Below, in pieces: positions 27,734 to 36,067 of a stretch of DNA of 64,000 nucleotides. Both the position numbers and the translations under genes were made by a program. A model generated the notes under the pieces. It was not told where the DNA came from. It did no database searches and worked only from the letters and a program-made list of their open reading frames with translations. This DNA comes from an uncultured Desulfobacterium sp. (lineage in GTDB: Bacteria > Desulfobacterota > DSM-4660 > Desulfatiglandales > Desulfatiglandaceae): contig LT984854.1 in NCBI GenBank assembly GCA_900258555.1, forward strand, positions 213,070-277,069, in the 5' to 3' direction. Position 1 is the stretch's first letter; the number at the start of each line of letters is the position of its first letter.

Positions 27734-27984
27734 GGTAATACCCCCGCTTCCTTCAAAAATCTTCTTACCGATTTTACAGCACCTTTTTCTGTAACTCGAA
27801 GAGGGTGAGGCCTATGAAAAACGGCTTTAACGTCTTTCAAAGCAACTCTAACTCGTGAACCTCTTCCTTCCGAAACTTCAGCGCCAAGAGCAATAAATAG
27901 AGATTCGATATCAGACCAGGCGATATCTGAACGTTCAGGTTTTTCAAGTATCCAATTGAGGGTTTGCCGCTGTTTTTTATTCAT
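27730..27984 (-). CDS. hicA: HicA-family mRNA interferase toxin
   Basis: The 84-residue toxin lies upstream of hicB, the usual order. It contains the double-stranded-RNA-binding-like fold with EGRGSRVRVAL and the catalytic histidine in KAVFHRPHPLRVTEKGAVKS. Length and motif are typical for HicA. The pair sits at the edge of the scrap zone next to the phage module. Confidence 0.87.
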   Translation of the reverse strand: MNKKQRQTLNWILEKPERSDIAWSDIESLFIALGAEVSEGRGSRVRVALKDVKAVFHRPHPLRVTEKGAVKSVRRFLKEAGVLP

Positions 27985-28178
27985 GGAATATATGATACTG
28001 TTTTATGATATCATGTCAAGTGATTATTTTTTTACACTGACTCACCGCTTTTGCAATAGCTGATTTTAGAAGCTTATTGCTGATTTTGGTGTCACCCGAA
28101 GCGAAATGTATTATAATCCCATTGTCGAAACCGCCTTCGTATGTGAATTGTGTCCGCTTTCCAGGACTGCCGCAAGTA

Positions 28179-28239
28179 AACCCTAACGTTGCAGAAAATT
28201 TGAGGTCAAAACGTTCAAGATTTATGCAACGTTAGGGTT
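28179..28239. repeat. 15-bp perfect inverted repeat
   Basis: AACCCTAACGTTGCA (28179-28193) and TGCAACGTTAGGGTT (28225-28239) are exact complements around a 31-nt loop. The CTAAC...GTTAG ends recall integron attC sites, but the first and last consensus bases do not fit, so I list it only as a repeat. Confidence 0.75.
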
Positions 28240-28424
28240 GACCCTATATGAACGAAATGCCGCACTGGGTCCCATGTAACTCTCCAGGCTTCTTCTGTCC
28301 CCATCCCATCCACCATTTGGCTTCTAAGTTCATGCGTAGCAACTCTTGCGGGATTCAGGAAGGTTAGAAAGGCATACCCTGAACCTATAAGCCAGAGCGC
28401 ACTGGGATTGGGACTAATGGCGTT

Positions 28425-28619
28425 TTATGCCTCTGATTGAGCGTCGATGCGATTAAGGAGTGCAACAGGAGCCTGTCCCCATTTATCCTGGAACCGATTA
28501 GTTTTCCCGTTAAATAATGCCCACTGTACGTTATTGTCATTCACAACCAAACACGGTTTAAACCCAGTTATTCTCAATTCTACTTTTGGCAATGCTGTTA
28601 GAACTGATACCCATTCCAT
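28425..28619 (-). CDS. Small ORF truncated by a repeat element
   Basis: The ATG at 28619 follows a good AGGAG site. The 64-residue product starts MEWVSVLTALPKVEL, and its last third (DKWGQAPVALLNRIDAQ) is encoded by the 29-bp element at 28461-28489 and what lies beyond. The N-terminal two thirds may be the genuine start of a gene whose 3' end was replaced. I do not recognise the family. Confidence 0.4.
   Translation of the reverse strand: MEWVSVLTALPKVELRITGFKPCLVVNDNNVQWALFNGKTNRFQDKWGQAPVALLNRIDAQSEA
28461..28489 (-). repeat. Left copy of a 29-bp direct repeat flanking the phage module
   Basis: This copy and 40581-40609 match at 28 of 29 positions, in the same orientation, about 12.1 kb apart. 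The core reads GGGGACAGGCTCCT on the minus strand. The copies lie on either side of the phage tail genes, as attachment sites would. Both also lie just at the broken 3' end of a minus-strand gene, which fits an inserted dispersed element as well. Confidence 0.8.
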
Positions 28620-28637
28620 GCTTTAACTCCTAACATC

Positions 28638-28666
28638 AACATTCAGCGGCTTGGCCGCTGAATGTT
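28638..28666. repeat. 13-bp perfect hairpin, attC-like surroundings
   Basis: AACATTCAGCGGC (28638-28650) and GCCGCTGAATGTT (28654-28666) form a perfect stem with a three-base loop. It is flanked by TCCTAAC on the left and GTTGGGC (28670-28676) on the right; the latter fits the integron core-site pattern GTTRRRY. The whole is shorter than a normal attC site, so this is a suggestion only. Confidence 0.6.
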
Positions 28667-28786
28667 TTGGTTGGGCTTTTGTGTTTCTCGATTGATATTT
28701 TGAATTACGTTATGTCAGAAATATTTTAGAAATGTCCTATGTCAAGGGCTGACCCCATGCCCCAGTATTTCTTTACGTCGAACATT

Positions 28787-28836
28787 CCGCATCACTTGAG
28801 AGGAGGGCGCCAGCCCTGCGAATCAAGTGCATGCGG
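28787..28836. repeat. Compound REP-like hairpin
   Basis: CCGCAT (28787-28792) pairs with ATGCGG (28831-28836), CACTTGA (28793-28799) with TCAAGTG (28823-28829), and the inner GGGC (28805-28808) with GCCC (28813-28816). The only break in the outer stem is one extra C. The structure resembles REP units acted on by Y1-type (RAYT) transposases. Confidence 0.65.
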
Positions 28837-28937
28837 TGGGTTATGGTTTTTTATTTTTCTTCAAAGCTTCAAACCCTCGCTTTCAGATTAAGACTTTTAA
28901 TGAAATGGTTGTGCGGGGAGGGGGATTAATGCGTGGG

Positions 28938-29012
28938 TAGGGGGACAACTTTCAAATTTCAAATTTCACAATCTTAAATATTGATTTTTTAATTTTTAAG
29001 GATGTCCCCCTA
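28938..29012. repeat. Inverted repeat around an AT-rich tract
   Basis: TAGGGGGACA (28938-28947) and TGTCCCCCTA (29003-29012) are exact complements enclosing 55 bases made almost wholly of words such as TTTCAAATTTC and TTTTTAA. Similar AT words occur at other junctions in the window. Confidence 0.6.
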
Positions 29013-29353
29013 TCCACAGATTGGGTCAGCCAAAGGATATCGCCTCAGAAGTCGTTTTCGCGACCAACCGCCTAAAAAAGTTCTACACCTCCTTTCCAAT
29101 TTTGAGTCAAGCCTTTTTCTTTTTATAATTGATACCCAATTTGTCCATCCTGCTTCTGAGTGTTTTTGTACAGCGGCGTTAAATTTCCACCCCAAGAAGC
29201 GTGATAAGTCGGCCTTTTTTTTAGTTTGACAGTATCAAACTTGTTTTGATTTTAGCAACTCGAAAAGCACTTTTGAGATAATTCAAGCCCTCTGAAAAGT
29301 GTCTCAGGTGTCTGCCTTATCTCTGGGGTATCATTTATACTGATGCCTGCTCC

Positions 29354-29608
29354 TTAAATCAGCAAAAGAGTCCCCTGCGATGGCAGGGCCTTGCGGGAAT
29401 ACTGGACAATAAACTTTGACTGATCCTGATCATTCTCGGCCACAATCACTGTGTCTCCCGCCTGCAGGCTGCCTGTGAGGGAAGTCTGCACCCTGATCAG
29501 GATGTCGGTCCTTAACCGGACCTGCACCTGCTGGAGGGCCTCGTACACCGCCTCTACCGTGCCATAGGTAAATGTGCCCGGATTTTTTTTCAGTAAGCCT
29601 TCAATCAT
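29354..29608 (-). CDS. Small tail-module protein
   Basis: The 84-residue product contains a beta-rich SH3-like core (TDILIRVQTSLTGSLQAGDT, VIVAENDQDQSKFIVQYS). It is the last gene of the tail operon and overlaps the preceding gene's stop by four bases. I do not recognise the family. A structural or assembly role in the tail tip is likely from position only. Confidence 0.6.
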   Translation of the reverse strand: MIEGLLKKNPGTFTYGTVEAVYEALQQVQVRLRTDILIRVQTSLTGSLQAGDTVIVAENDQDQSKFIVQYSRKALPSQGTLLLI

Positions 29609-30186
29609 CTCTTTAACGCCAAGAAGGAAACCGCCTCCAGCTCGCTGATTAAACTATTCGGCTGCCCCGTGATTCTGTGCTCAAAGACCTGCCCATATAC
29701 ATCGAGGCTACGCCTGGAACTCTGGAGCCTGACAATGTCCCCCGGCTCCAGGGCCGGCATATGCACCCCCAGGGCCAGGGATCTTATGATCCGGGCATGG
29801 GTGTGGGCATTAATCTCGGCCAGGGCACGGGCCTCAATAATGTCGGTTGATCGGTATATGGAATGCGAAATCTCATCCAACTCCACAAATTCCTTGACCT
29901 TAAAAATTTTTGATCCATCCCCATTCGCGCCGCTTACGACCAAATGCCAGGCATAACTGTCCTGAAAAAGAGAAACCGGCACAGACGCCCCGGACTGGTT
30001 TGAGAGCGTCACCTCAAGGACGGACCCGTAACCGTTAGATTCCCCGTTTGCCTGTACATTTGTCTGCGCCTGGGCATCGGCAGAGGTGAGATAAAGGCCG
30101 ACCGAAATCTCCGTGCCCGTATCCGCAAGCCGGACATACCACACCCTGTTTTCGGCGACATTCCAGTTTATGACGGAAAGGGTCAT
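29605..30186 (-). CDS. Tail-tip protein of unknown type
   Basis: The 193-residue product has an N-terminal beta-rich domain (VWYVRLADTGTEISVGLYLT) and a C-terminal ring-like part with LEPGDIVRLQSSRRSLDVYG. The latter resembles receptor or hub domains of phage tails that stack in rings. It overlaps the SPRY gene upstream by four bases. Function is inferred from gene order. Confidence 0.55.
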   Translation of the reverse strand: MTLSVINWNVAENRVWYVRLADTGTEISVGLYLTSADAQAQTNVQANGESNGYGSVLEVTLSNQSGASVPVSLFQDSYAWHLVVSGANGDGSKIFKVKEFVELDEISHSIYRSTDIIEARALAEINAHTHARIIRSLALGVHMPALEPGDIVRLQSSRRSLDVYGQVFEHRITGQPNSLISELEAVSFLALKR

Positions 30187-31394
30187 TGCGCTACCTCCGA
30201 AACAACAGAGGAAATGCGTTGCGCTGTAATGGAACGGAACACAGGTACGCTGCCTATGACCTGAAGGGCAACGCCTAAATCCTTTTGGACGATCCCGTTA
30301 GTCGTTGATAAGAATAACGCCAAGTTACAAAGAATAAGCCCATCAGTCGCAGATAAATACAGATCCAGATTTTTAAATACCGCCTTCCCGGCCCAAAGTG
30401 GGGATGGCAGAGAGGCCAGAGATTGACCATAGGCGGTCATCCATGTCTTAAAGTTTTTAAACATGAATGCCGCCGCCTCCAGAAAAGCCCGCCCGTTTGA
30501 AAAGCCCTCATATCTTGCTTCCAGCTCGGCGCTTATGTTTTCAAAACGTTGCAGCCATGCCGCCAGCGGAATTTTTTGGTCATCATAATGTGTTCCCCAT
30601 GTGATGATGTTCAGACCGATGTCATCATCCATATTCTCGTAATAGGCGCTGAGAAAACTTGCAAAATCCTCGATGTTCCAGCCCGCAGCCTCAAGCTTGC
30701 TCTGAAAATCGTACAGTTCTACCCCGTCATGGGCGCGGAGAAACGATTTGAGGTCATCAAAATGCTGGTAATACGCCGCCAGGTCAAGAGATGTGTCGAC
30801 CAGTTCAGTTGACCAGGCTGTGTCAGGTGCTGAAAATCCGCTAGGGAGGGAATACGTAAGCTGATCTGCTCGAAAGCAGGCCATCATTTGATCGTTAACG
30901 TATCTTAGACTTACGCACGCAGAGATGACGTTCCCGATTATGGTATTATCGTTATACGTCGGGTTCGACCCGTTTGCCGGATCGCCTGATCCATACCAGG
31001 TTCCGTTTTCTCCGAACCAAGCCTTCCCCGCATCAATGTCAAGAGCGATCATAATGATGTCGCCATTGTCCCATGTGAGGCTGCTCAAAGTGGAGTATCC
31101 AGCGTCATGGTAAACCCTCAGGCTGCTTGGTTGAGACAGGAGCGCCCATGACTCGTTCCAGCCGCTCCTAACATTCTTGTTAAAGTCAGTGTCTCCGCTC
31201 TGATCGCAGAATCCTATGGACTGGGCGTATGATGAGCGATTGTTAATAACTATTTCCCAATACCATTTACCCGCGGCCTTGCTCCAATCGCTGATGGCGC
31301 TTTGAGACGTCCCCGCCGTATTGGCCGTCACGGTCCGGTTGGAATTACTGAGCGTGTAATAACTGTGTGTCTTATTTACATCCCATTCATACAT
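30183..31394 (-). CDS. Tail-tip protein with an N-terminal SPRY domain
   Basis: Residues about 10-200 of this 403-residue protein fit a SPRY (B30.2-like) domain: GKWYWEIVINNRSSYAQSIG, then GDIIMIALDIDAGKAWFGEN followed by GTWYGSGDP. SPRY domains are protein- or glycan-binding modules that occur in some phage tail fibres and tips. Residues 205-403 form a helical and then beta-rich tail (LAAYYQHFDDLKSFLRAHDG). Its position after the hub suggests host recognition. There is no variable-repeat/template-repeat pair nearby that would indicate diversity-generating retroelement targeting. Confidence 0.7.
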   Translation of the reverse strand: MYEWDVNKTHSYYTLSNSNRTVTANTAGTSQSAISDWSKAAGKWYWEIVINNRSSYAQSIGFCDQSGDTDFNKNVRSGWNESWALLSQPSSLRVYHDAGYSTLSSLTWDNGDIIMIALDIDAGKAWFGENGTWYGSGDPANGSNPTYNDNTIIGNVISACVSLRYVNDQMMACFRADQLTYSLPSGFSAPDTAWSTELVDTSLDLAAYYQHFDDLKSFLRAHDGVELYDFQSKLEAAGWNIEDFASFLSAYYENMDDDIGLNIITWGTHYDDQKIPLAAWLQRFENISAELEARYEGFSNGRAFLEAAAFMFKNFKTWMTAYGQSLASLPSPLWAGKAVFKNLDLYLSATDGLILCNLALFLSTTNGIVQKDLGVALQVIGSVPVFRSITAQRISSVVSEVAQ

Positions 31395-31398
31395 AAGG

Positions 31399-31836
31399 TT
31401 ATCTCACAATGGTGGAGACAGGTCTTCCGGGCAGACCTTTCTTCCATCCCCTGGTGGGGCCTCCGCCCCATTCCGAGCGCCAAGGCTTCTGGTCGCGGAT
31501 CACCTTTTTGCCGTTACCTACCCTCCACATCTCGACGATATCTTCCCCCGGGAGCTTTCCGCAAAGCCAAAACGCCAAGATTTGAGTGCCGCTCCGGCTT
31601 TGCGTGGATTGCGCGGCCTCAACAAAGAAGTTGTATTGCTCCATGCCTGCCAAAACAATCCTATGGCCCGTAGGTAAAAAGAACTCCATCTTTTCAATAG
31701 TACGGTTGAAGATCTCGTCCCCCCATCCAGGGTTTTTGCGCCGGATATCCGGCGTGAGATATTCCCTCGGTGGGAGTTTTCCGTCAAAGACCGCCCGGAT
31801 GCGCCAGGCGAGATCATGTCGTGAGGTAATAATCAT
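31399..31836 (-). CDS. Tail-module protein matched by a CRISPR spacer
   Basis: The frame is open from 32001, but the natural start is the ATG at 31836, which overlaps the upstream stop codon (ATGA). This gives 145 residues (MIITSRHDLAWRIRAVFDG...). It contains GDEIFNRTIEKMEFFL. A spacer at 2716-2747 translates to DEIFNRAIER in one frame, so a homologue of this gene in another phage is the likely protospacer source. The C-terminus is basic (RGWKKGLPGRPV). I do not know the family. Confidence 0.65.
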   Translation of the reverse strand: MIITSRHDLAWRIRAVFDGKLPPREYLTPDIRRKNPGWGDEIFNRTIEKMEFFLPTGHRIVLAGMEQYNFFVEAAQSTQSRSGTQILAFWLCGKLPGEDIVEMWRVGNGKKVIRDQKPWRSEWGGGPTRGWKKGLPGRPVSTIVR

Positions 31837-32489
31837 GAGTATAAAAACCTCAACGTCAGGACGATATTGCTGTCCTGCTGGGGCGTAAACGTATACGGGA
31901 TGACTTGCTTGATATTGAAATATAAGTTTTTGGCCCCGGTTAGCGCCGCTGTGTCCAATTCGATCCGGCTGCTTGTCCCGGCCAAAGGCGTCCCGGCCCA
32001 TGTAGCCGACCCCGGAGCCGCATTAGTGGTGGCAACAGCCTTAAGTGTCGAATTAGCTGCCGTGCCTGCACCAAGAAAATCATCGCCCGAGGTCGAATGC
32101 GTATTGCTATCCCATGCCTCAAGGGTGGGGATTCCGGCCGTTGCCCCGTCAAAATAGATGGAAAAAACGTAACGGGTATTTCCGCCACTCTGCCCTCCTG
32201 CTGTGGTACCAGCGAGGGGCACTTGATCAAAGATCAAAGCGGAGTAATCGTCTACAAACGTCTTCGGTGCCTCCAGGCTGCCGGAATCAGGAATGATTAA
32301 TGGATACTTAGTGCCGGTCCTGCTGTCCCCATCTGTCTGCTGATCGTCCAGGAACATTATGACGTCGTTTGTCAGGTCAATCACCACCCAGTTAGAGCTG
32401 GCACCCCCTGCCCCTCCTGAGGCGTTCCCGGTGTTGGCTCCATCGTTTGCCGTGTTATTATACAGCCAGTAAGTATTAGGCTGAGTCAT
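31833..32489 (-). CDS. Tail-module structural protein
   Basis: The 218-residue product starts at an ATG with a strong AGGAGG site. It is low in charge and rich in Gly, Thr, Ser and Asn, with NASGGAGGASSNWVVIDL and YVFSIYFDGATAGIPTLEAW, typical of beta-structured phage surface proteins. It contains no cysteine. Placement between the hub and the SPRY protein suggests part of the tail tip. Confidence 0.6.
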   Translation of the reverse strand: MTQPNTYWLYNNTANDGANTGNASGGAGGASSNWVVIDLTNDVIMFLDDQQTDGDSRTGTKYPLIIPDSGSLEAPKTFVDDYSALIFDQVPLAGTTAGGQSGGNTRYVFSIYFDGATAGIPTLEAWDSNTHSTSGDDFLGAGTAANSTLKAVATTNAAPGSATWAGTPLAGTSSRIELDTAALTGAKNLYFNIKQVIPYTFTPQQDSNIVLTLRFLYS

Positions 32490-32841
32490 GTTTCATCCTC
32501 CTTTGTATCTCTTGATTAACGGTCAAATGACTGTATGCCTCATAAAGGCAATTTTCCCCTGTACAGTGCCATAAGCTTTTCCATCCATGAATATTGCGCG
32601 GACCCCTGGGCAGACGAATCGGCTGGATCGCAAGCTTGTCTCCACATTCCGGGCAGCGAGGCATTTCCGCCTGATTTCTAGCCTCATCTTTCAGGGCAGC
32701 TTTTTTTTTGGATATGAGATCCTCCAGTCTCTCGATGGATATATTGTTCTCTACCATAATCCTGTGCATGGTTATAAAATCCTGCATCTGGCCGAGGCTG
32801 AACGCGGCCAGGGTGTTTTCTATCAGCATGTGCATTTCCAT
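32476..32841 (-). CDS. Small zinc-ribbon protein in the tail operon
   Basis: The product (121 residues from the ATG at 32841; nearby ATG and GTG starts are equally possible) is helical at first (MQDFITMHRIMVENNISIER). It then carries a zinc ribbon, CPECGDKLAIQPIRLPRG, with the second pair in WHCTGENCLYEA. Its start lies inside the end of the hub gene. Zinc ribbons are unusual among tail structural genes, so it may be an assembly or regulatory factor. No family recognised. Confidence 0.6.
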   Translation of the reverse strand: MEMHMLIENTLAAFSLGQMQDFITMHRIMVENNISIERLEDLISKKKAALKDEARNQAEMPRCPECGDKLAIQPIRLPRGPRNIHGWKSLWHCTGENCLYEAYSHLTVNQEIQRRMKHDSA

Positions 32842-35441
32842 TCCCACGCTTCACTCGCCTGACAACAACAATAGGTATTGTTGGATGGCACCGTCCCTGT
32901 CGGAGGCGGAGTCAAAGGGGTGTCACAAGAGCCGAGGGACATACATCCGGCACAATACCCACAAGCCCCGCCCGTGTAAGTATAGCAAAATATGGCGACA
33001 TATTTATATTTTCCCCTGATCTCTTCAACCGTGGCGGTGACACCTTGCGGGGGTGTAGACCCATGCACGCATTCCTCCGTCAGGCACCATACCCCAACAG
33101 TGCTCCTGACATATCCTGTAACATCAAAACCGCAGTCATCCGTCACTGTAATTGTCGCTGAGCCACAGGCATTTTCATCTGCGATCAATAAGTTGCTGTT
33201 GGACTCCGATACCCCATTAGTCGCCAGAGAAAACCCCGGCCCTGAAACAGACCAGAAAAACGGCCCCTTGCCGCCTGTCACGGATATCAACACAGACGTT
33301 CCGGGTGCAATGGTCTCAGGGTTACTCCCCCACGCCAGGGGTGTGCCGCATTCTGAACACTGATCCATGCATGCATTAAGGGCCGCGGTTTTTAATTCGT
33401 TATATTTTCCCCAATACTCGGGCGTCCCCTCTGCATAATTGTAATCTTCTGTGACGATATCGGATATTTTCCTGTAACTGGCCCCCTCATAATTCTGAGT
33501 TGTGCCATACACCCCAATCTCCTGATCGCACATCTCCTCGCAACTGCACCCCTGCCCTCTGGGGCCTGCAAACCGCCCGGATAAAGCGTTGTCCGTCGGG
33601 ACGTCCGAGACATTTTCAGGGGCGCATGTGGGCGCAGGCTCAGGTTCCTTTTTCTCATCAAATTCATCGCCCTCTCCGTAATAAATTACCCTGGTCTCCG
33701 TGCCCTCGCTGGTCTCATCCACAACTTTTACCTGACATGTCGCCTCAAGGCCCGCCTCGCGGCTGGAATCGGCCCACGCCTTGAGACTGGCGGTGCCCAA
33801 TGCGGTACCTGTAAACCGGTTCACCACAGCGCCCACCGCAACATACTCCGCCAACAGAGGAGTTCCACTTATCAGGATCGTATTAAGGCTGACGGTTTTT
33901 CCTTCATTTGATGCATATAAATTACTCCCCGTCGGAATCTTGTTTCCATTCTCATCCTCTGTCGTCTCATATATGGATGTGACACTTTCAGGATACATGG
34001 ACAATTCACACTGGGTTACGCCCGCAACCTCATTTATCGCCGCCGTCTCCTCATTTTGGATTATGACCGGTCCCAGGTGCGCCCCCTCCCAGGCCAGCAA
34101 TCCATGCTCGACACTGCCGAGTTCGGTCATATATACGACTCTGCCGTTTTCAACCGGCCCGGAATCCTCCATGTAAACCAGCAATAACGCCTCTTCGCCG
34201 ATGTGTATTTCCGTGGGAGAAGCCCTTAGTGATATGTTGGCCGGGCATTGGCAGGGGTTGTCGATGTATACAATCCCCTTATCCGTCTCACCTTCAAGGC
34301 TCACGGTAACAGTAACATCCTCAGTCGTTGACCCTGCATATATATGGTTTACCGCAACGCCCGATGACCAATAGTCTATCACCAATAACTGATCGCAATA
34401 GGCCAGTTGCTTGGCAAGGGTAATAGTATTGCCGTCCATGATGTACCCGTCGGCGGCCAGATTGTTTTTCCTGGCGGTGTCGCTATACGCCCAGACACCG
34501 TCAACCGAACTCGGGGGAAAATCCACTTTAACTGAGTAATAATTCGAGGCCCTTTTCTGCTCCCGATTGATCCGAATATCCCGGGTGTTAGCCGTGGCAT
34601 ACGCCAATAGGGACGTCATGGTGTCGGCGGACCAGGACGTTATTATGCCGTTTACAGGGTTTCCGTCCTCATCTTTCACCAGTGCATATAGTTTGATCCT
34701 GGTCTCCCCGTCGGCGGGCAGGCAGACATCCGGGATAGTCAGCTCCAGGCTGTAGCCTGAGACTGATCCGGTGGGAGTGATCTTCACGCGGTTTCCGAAT
34801 TCCGGCCACTCGGGGGTCTCGGATATCCCTTGAAGATCAACATCAGCAATAGTCGCGTCCGCGACCGCGGGCGCATAATCAATCCTTTTTATACAGACAT
34901 GACCGGATCTGTCCGTGGTGACCAAAGCCCCGGCAAACCCGGCCAGTTCCGTGATGACATCAACAGGATAGAGGCCGTCCGCCTCGTATGTATTGGCAAG
35001 GATTACATAGTCGTCAATGCCGCTGTATGCCTCATCCCAGGTAAGCCCAGCCATCGTGCACATTTCAGCGCAAACACTATAAAACGTGGTCTTTGAATCC
35101 CAAACCTTGTTGACCTTTGGGGCAAAGGGATCGGACAATTTTGCCGTAATCGAACGGCCCCACACGCCCTGTAAGATGTCGGATTGAACCGTAGATGCAA
35201 TGGCGGGCCGCTCGATGAAAAACAGGCCCTGGCTGATAAAAGTATTTTCAACCTTGGTGAATATCTCTATTTCAGGATCTTCGGAGATTTGAGAAAAATC
35301 CAGGCTGTTATAGAAATCCCTGTCGGCGATGTCCAGCGTCATCTCCCGGCAATAGCTCTCAAGGTTTGCTGTGATGGAAAATCCTGTGACCTTGTCCGAG
35401 ATATCATTGCCGTTATATTCTATTTTCCATCCGTAGGGCAT
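32823..35441 (-). CDS. Large tail hub/tip protein with Cys-rich C-terminus
   Basis: The 872-residue product begins like phage hub proteins (MPYGWKIEYNGNDISDKVTG, with a minor-tail-protein-like fold to about residue 230). The middle has immunoglobulin-like (Big-type) repeats, for example ADGETRIKLYALVKDEDGNP near residue 243 and TEIHIGEEALLLVYMED near 410. The C-terminal third (about residues 625-872) is exceptionally rich in cysteine: CSCEEMCDQEIG, CMDQCSECGTPL, CGYCAGCMSLGSC, YCCCQ and a final KCTC. Such a tail suggests disulfide locking outside the cell or metal binding. It should be the main tip structure. Confidence 0.7.
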   Translation of the reverse strand: MPYGWKIEYNGNDISDKVTGFSITANLESYCREMTLDIADRDFYNSLDFSQISEDPEIEIFTKVENTFISQGLFFIERPAIASTVQSDILQGVWGRSITAKLSDPFAPKVNKVWDSKTTFYSVCAEMCTMAGLTWDEAYSGIDDYVILANTYEADGLYPVDVITELAGFAGALVTTDRSGHVCIKRIDYAPAVADATIADVDLQGISETPEWPEFGNRVKITPTGSVSGYSLELTIPDVCLPADGETRIKLYALVKDEDGNPVNGIITSWSADTMTSLLAYATANTRDIRINREQKRASNYYSVKVDFPPSSVDGVWAYSDTARKNNLAADGYIMDGNTITLAKQLAYCDQLLVIDYWSSGVAVNHIYAGSTTEDVTVTVSLEGETDKGIVYIDNPCQCPANISLRASPTEIHIGEEALLLVYMEDSGPVENGRVVYMTELGSVEHGLLAWEGAHLGPVIIQNEETAAINEVAGVTQCELSMYPESVTSIYETTEDENGNKIPTGSNLYASNEGKTVSLNTILISGTPLLAEYVAVGAVVNRFTGTALGTASLKAWADSSREAGLEATCQVKVVDETSEGTETRVIYYGEGDEFDEKKEPEPAPTCAPENVSDVPTDNALSGRFAGPRGQGCSCEEMCDQEIGVYGTTQNYEGASYRKISDIVTEDYNYAEGTPEYWGKYNELKTAALNACMDQCSECGTPLAWGSNPETIAPGTSVLISVTGGKGPFFWSVSGPGFSLATNGVSESNSNLLIADENACGSATITVTDDCGFDVTGYVRSTVGVWCLTEECVHGSTPPQGVTATVEEIRGKYKYVAIFCYTYTGGACGYCAGCMSLGSCDTPLTPPPTGTVPSNNTYCCCQASEAWEWKCTC

Positions 35442-35485
35442 AAGCTAATCTTGAATTTTGAATTCTTAATTTTGAATGGTTGAAG

Positions 35486-35980
35486 TTATGCCGCGGCCAC
35501 TTCCAGGGATAGCCCGCAATCCTGTGTATATGTCACAATTTTTTCGACCACAATCAACGCAATTTCATAGCTGAAAACATCCTGGCCATGATGCGAAAAC
35601 AACAGATTTCTCCGGGCCTTGAACCCGTCAGGCCGCGGGAATCTGACCTTCCATATATTGTATCCGTCCGTGAAATAATATTCCCCGTCAACGGTTGCCC
35701 ACAGCGCCTGTAGATCATCTACGGTATCGGACGACAGGGCGTCCGTGTCTGAAAACGTAATCCGCCCATCCACATCAAAGACGCCGAAATCCTGTACAAC
35801 CTGCCCGCCCAGGGTGGCATGAACAGAGCCACGGCCCACGGAGCCTGCCTCAAAATCGTACTCGCCGAAGAGAGGCGGCTGATCCAGAACCACAAGGGTG
35901 GCAGGTGCAGGGGATGCGTTTGCCGGGTCAACGGTCGGATCTATTTCTGTGCTGTAGAAAGCAAAATCAGGCACAAGCAA
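35486..35980 (-). CDS. Distal-tail-like protein
   Basis: The 164-residue product has FGEYDFEAGSVGRGSVHATL and a C-terminal FSHHGQDVFSYEIALIVVEK. The position between the tape measure and the hub is where distal tail (Dit-like) proteins are encoded. The sequence supports only a beta-rich structural protein. AT-rich spacers flank it on both sides (35442-35485 and 35981-36067). Confidence 0.55.
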   Translation of the reverse strand: MLVPDFAFYSTEIDPTVDPANASPAPATLVVLDQPPLFGEYDFEAGSVGRGSVHATLGGQVVQDFGVFDVDGRITFSDTDALSSDTVDDLQALWATVDGEYYFTDGYNIWKVRFPRPDGFKARRNLLFSHHGQDVFSYEIALIVVEKIVTYTQDCGLSLEVAAA

Positions 35981-36067
35981 ACCAATTGTTAATTCTAAAT
36001 GTTTAATGCTTAATTAAATGAGTGACATCCTTAATTAAAAATTAAAAATTCAACATTAAAAATTGTC

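Larger units (their letters stand above)
27985..29353. other. Gene-poor region packed with inverted repeats
   Basis: Apart from one small ORF (28425-28619), this 1.4-kb stretch holds no recognisable gene. It is a patchwork of palindromes and short repeat words: a 15-bp inverted repeat (28179/28239), a 29-bp element shared with 40581-40609, a 13-bp perfect hairpin (28638-28666), a compound hairpin (28787-28836), and a 10-bp inverted repeat around an AT tract (28938/29012). This looks like a hot spot for small mobile or REP-like elements at the boundary of the phage module. Confidence 0.6.

Noticed and set aside
28638-28676. True integron attC site and cassette
   Set aside because: The hairpin is too short, only one core site fits the consensus well, and no integrase gene is in the window; kept only as a repeat with a note.
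29002-29229. 75-codon frame next to the AT-rich inverted repeat
   Set aside because: It begins inside the repeat arm, has no ribosome site and no similarity I can name; the opposite strand is equally open.
30183-31394. Diversity-generating retroelement target in the SPRY tail protein
   Set aside because: No reverse transcriptase gene and no template/variable repeat pair with adenine-biased changes was seen in the window.
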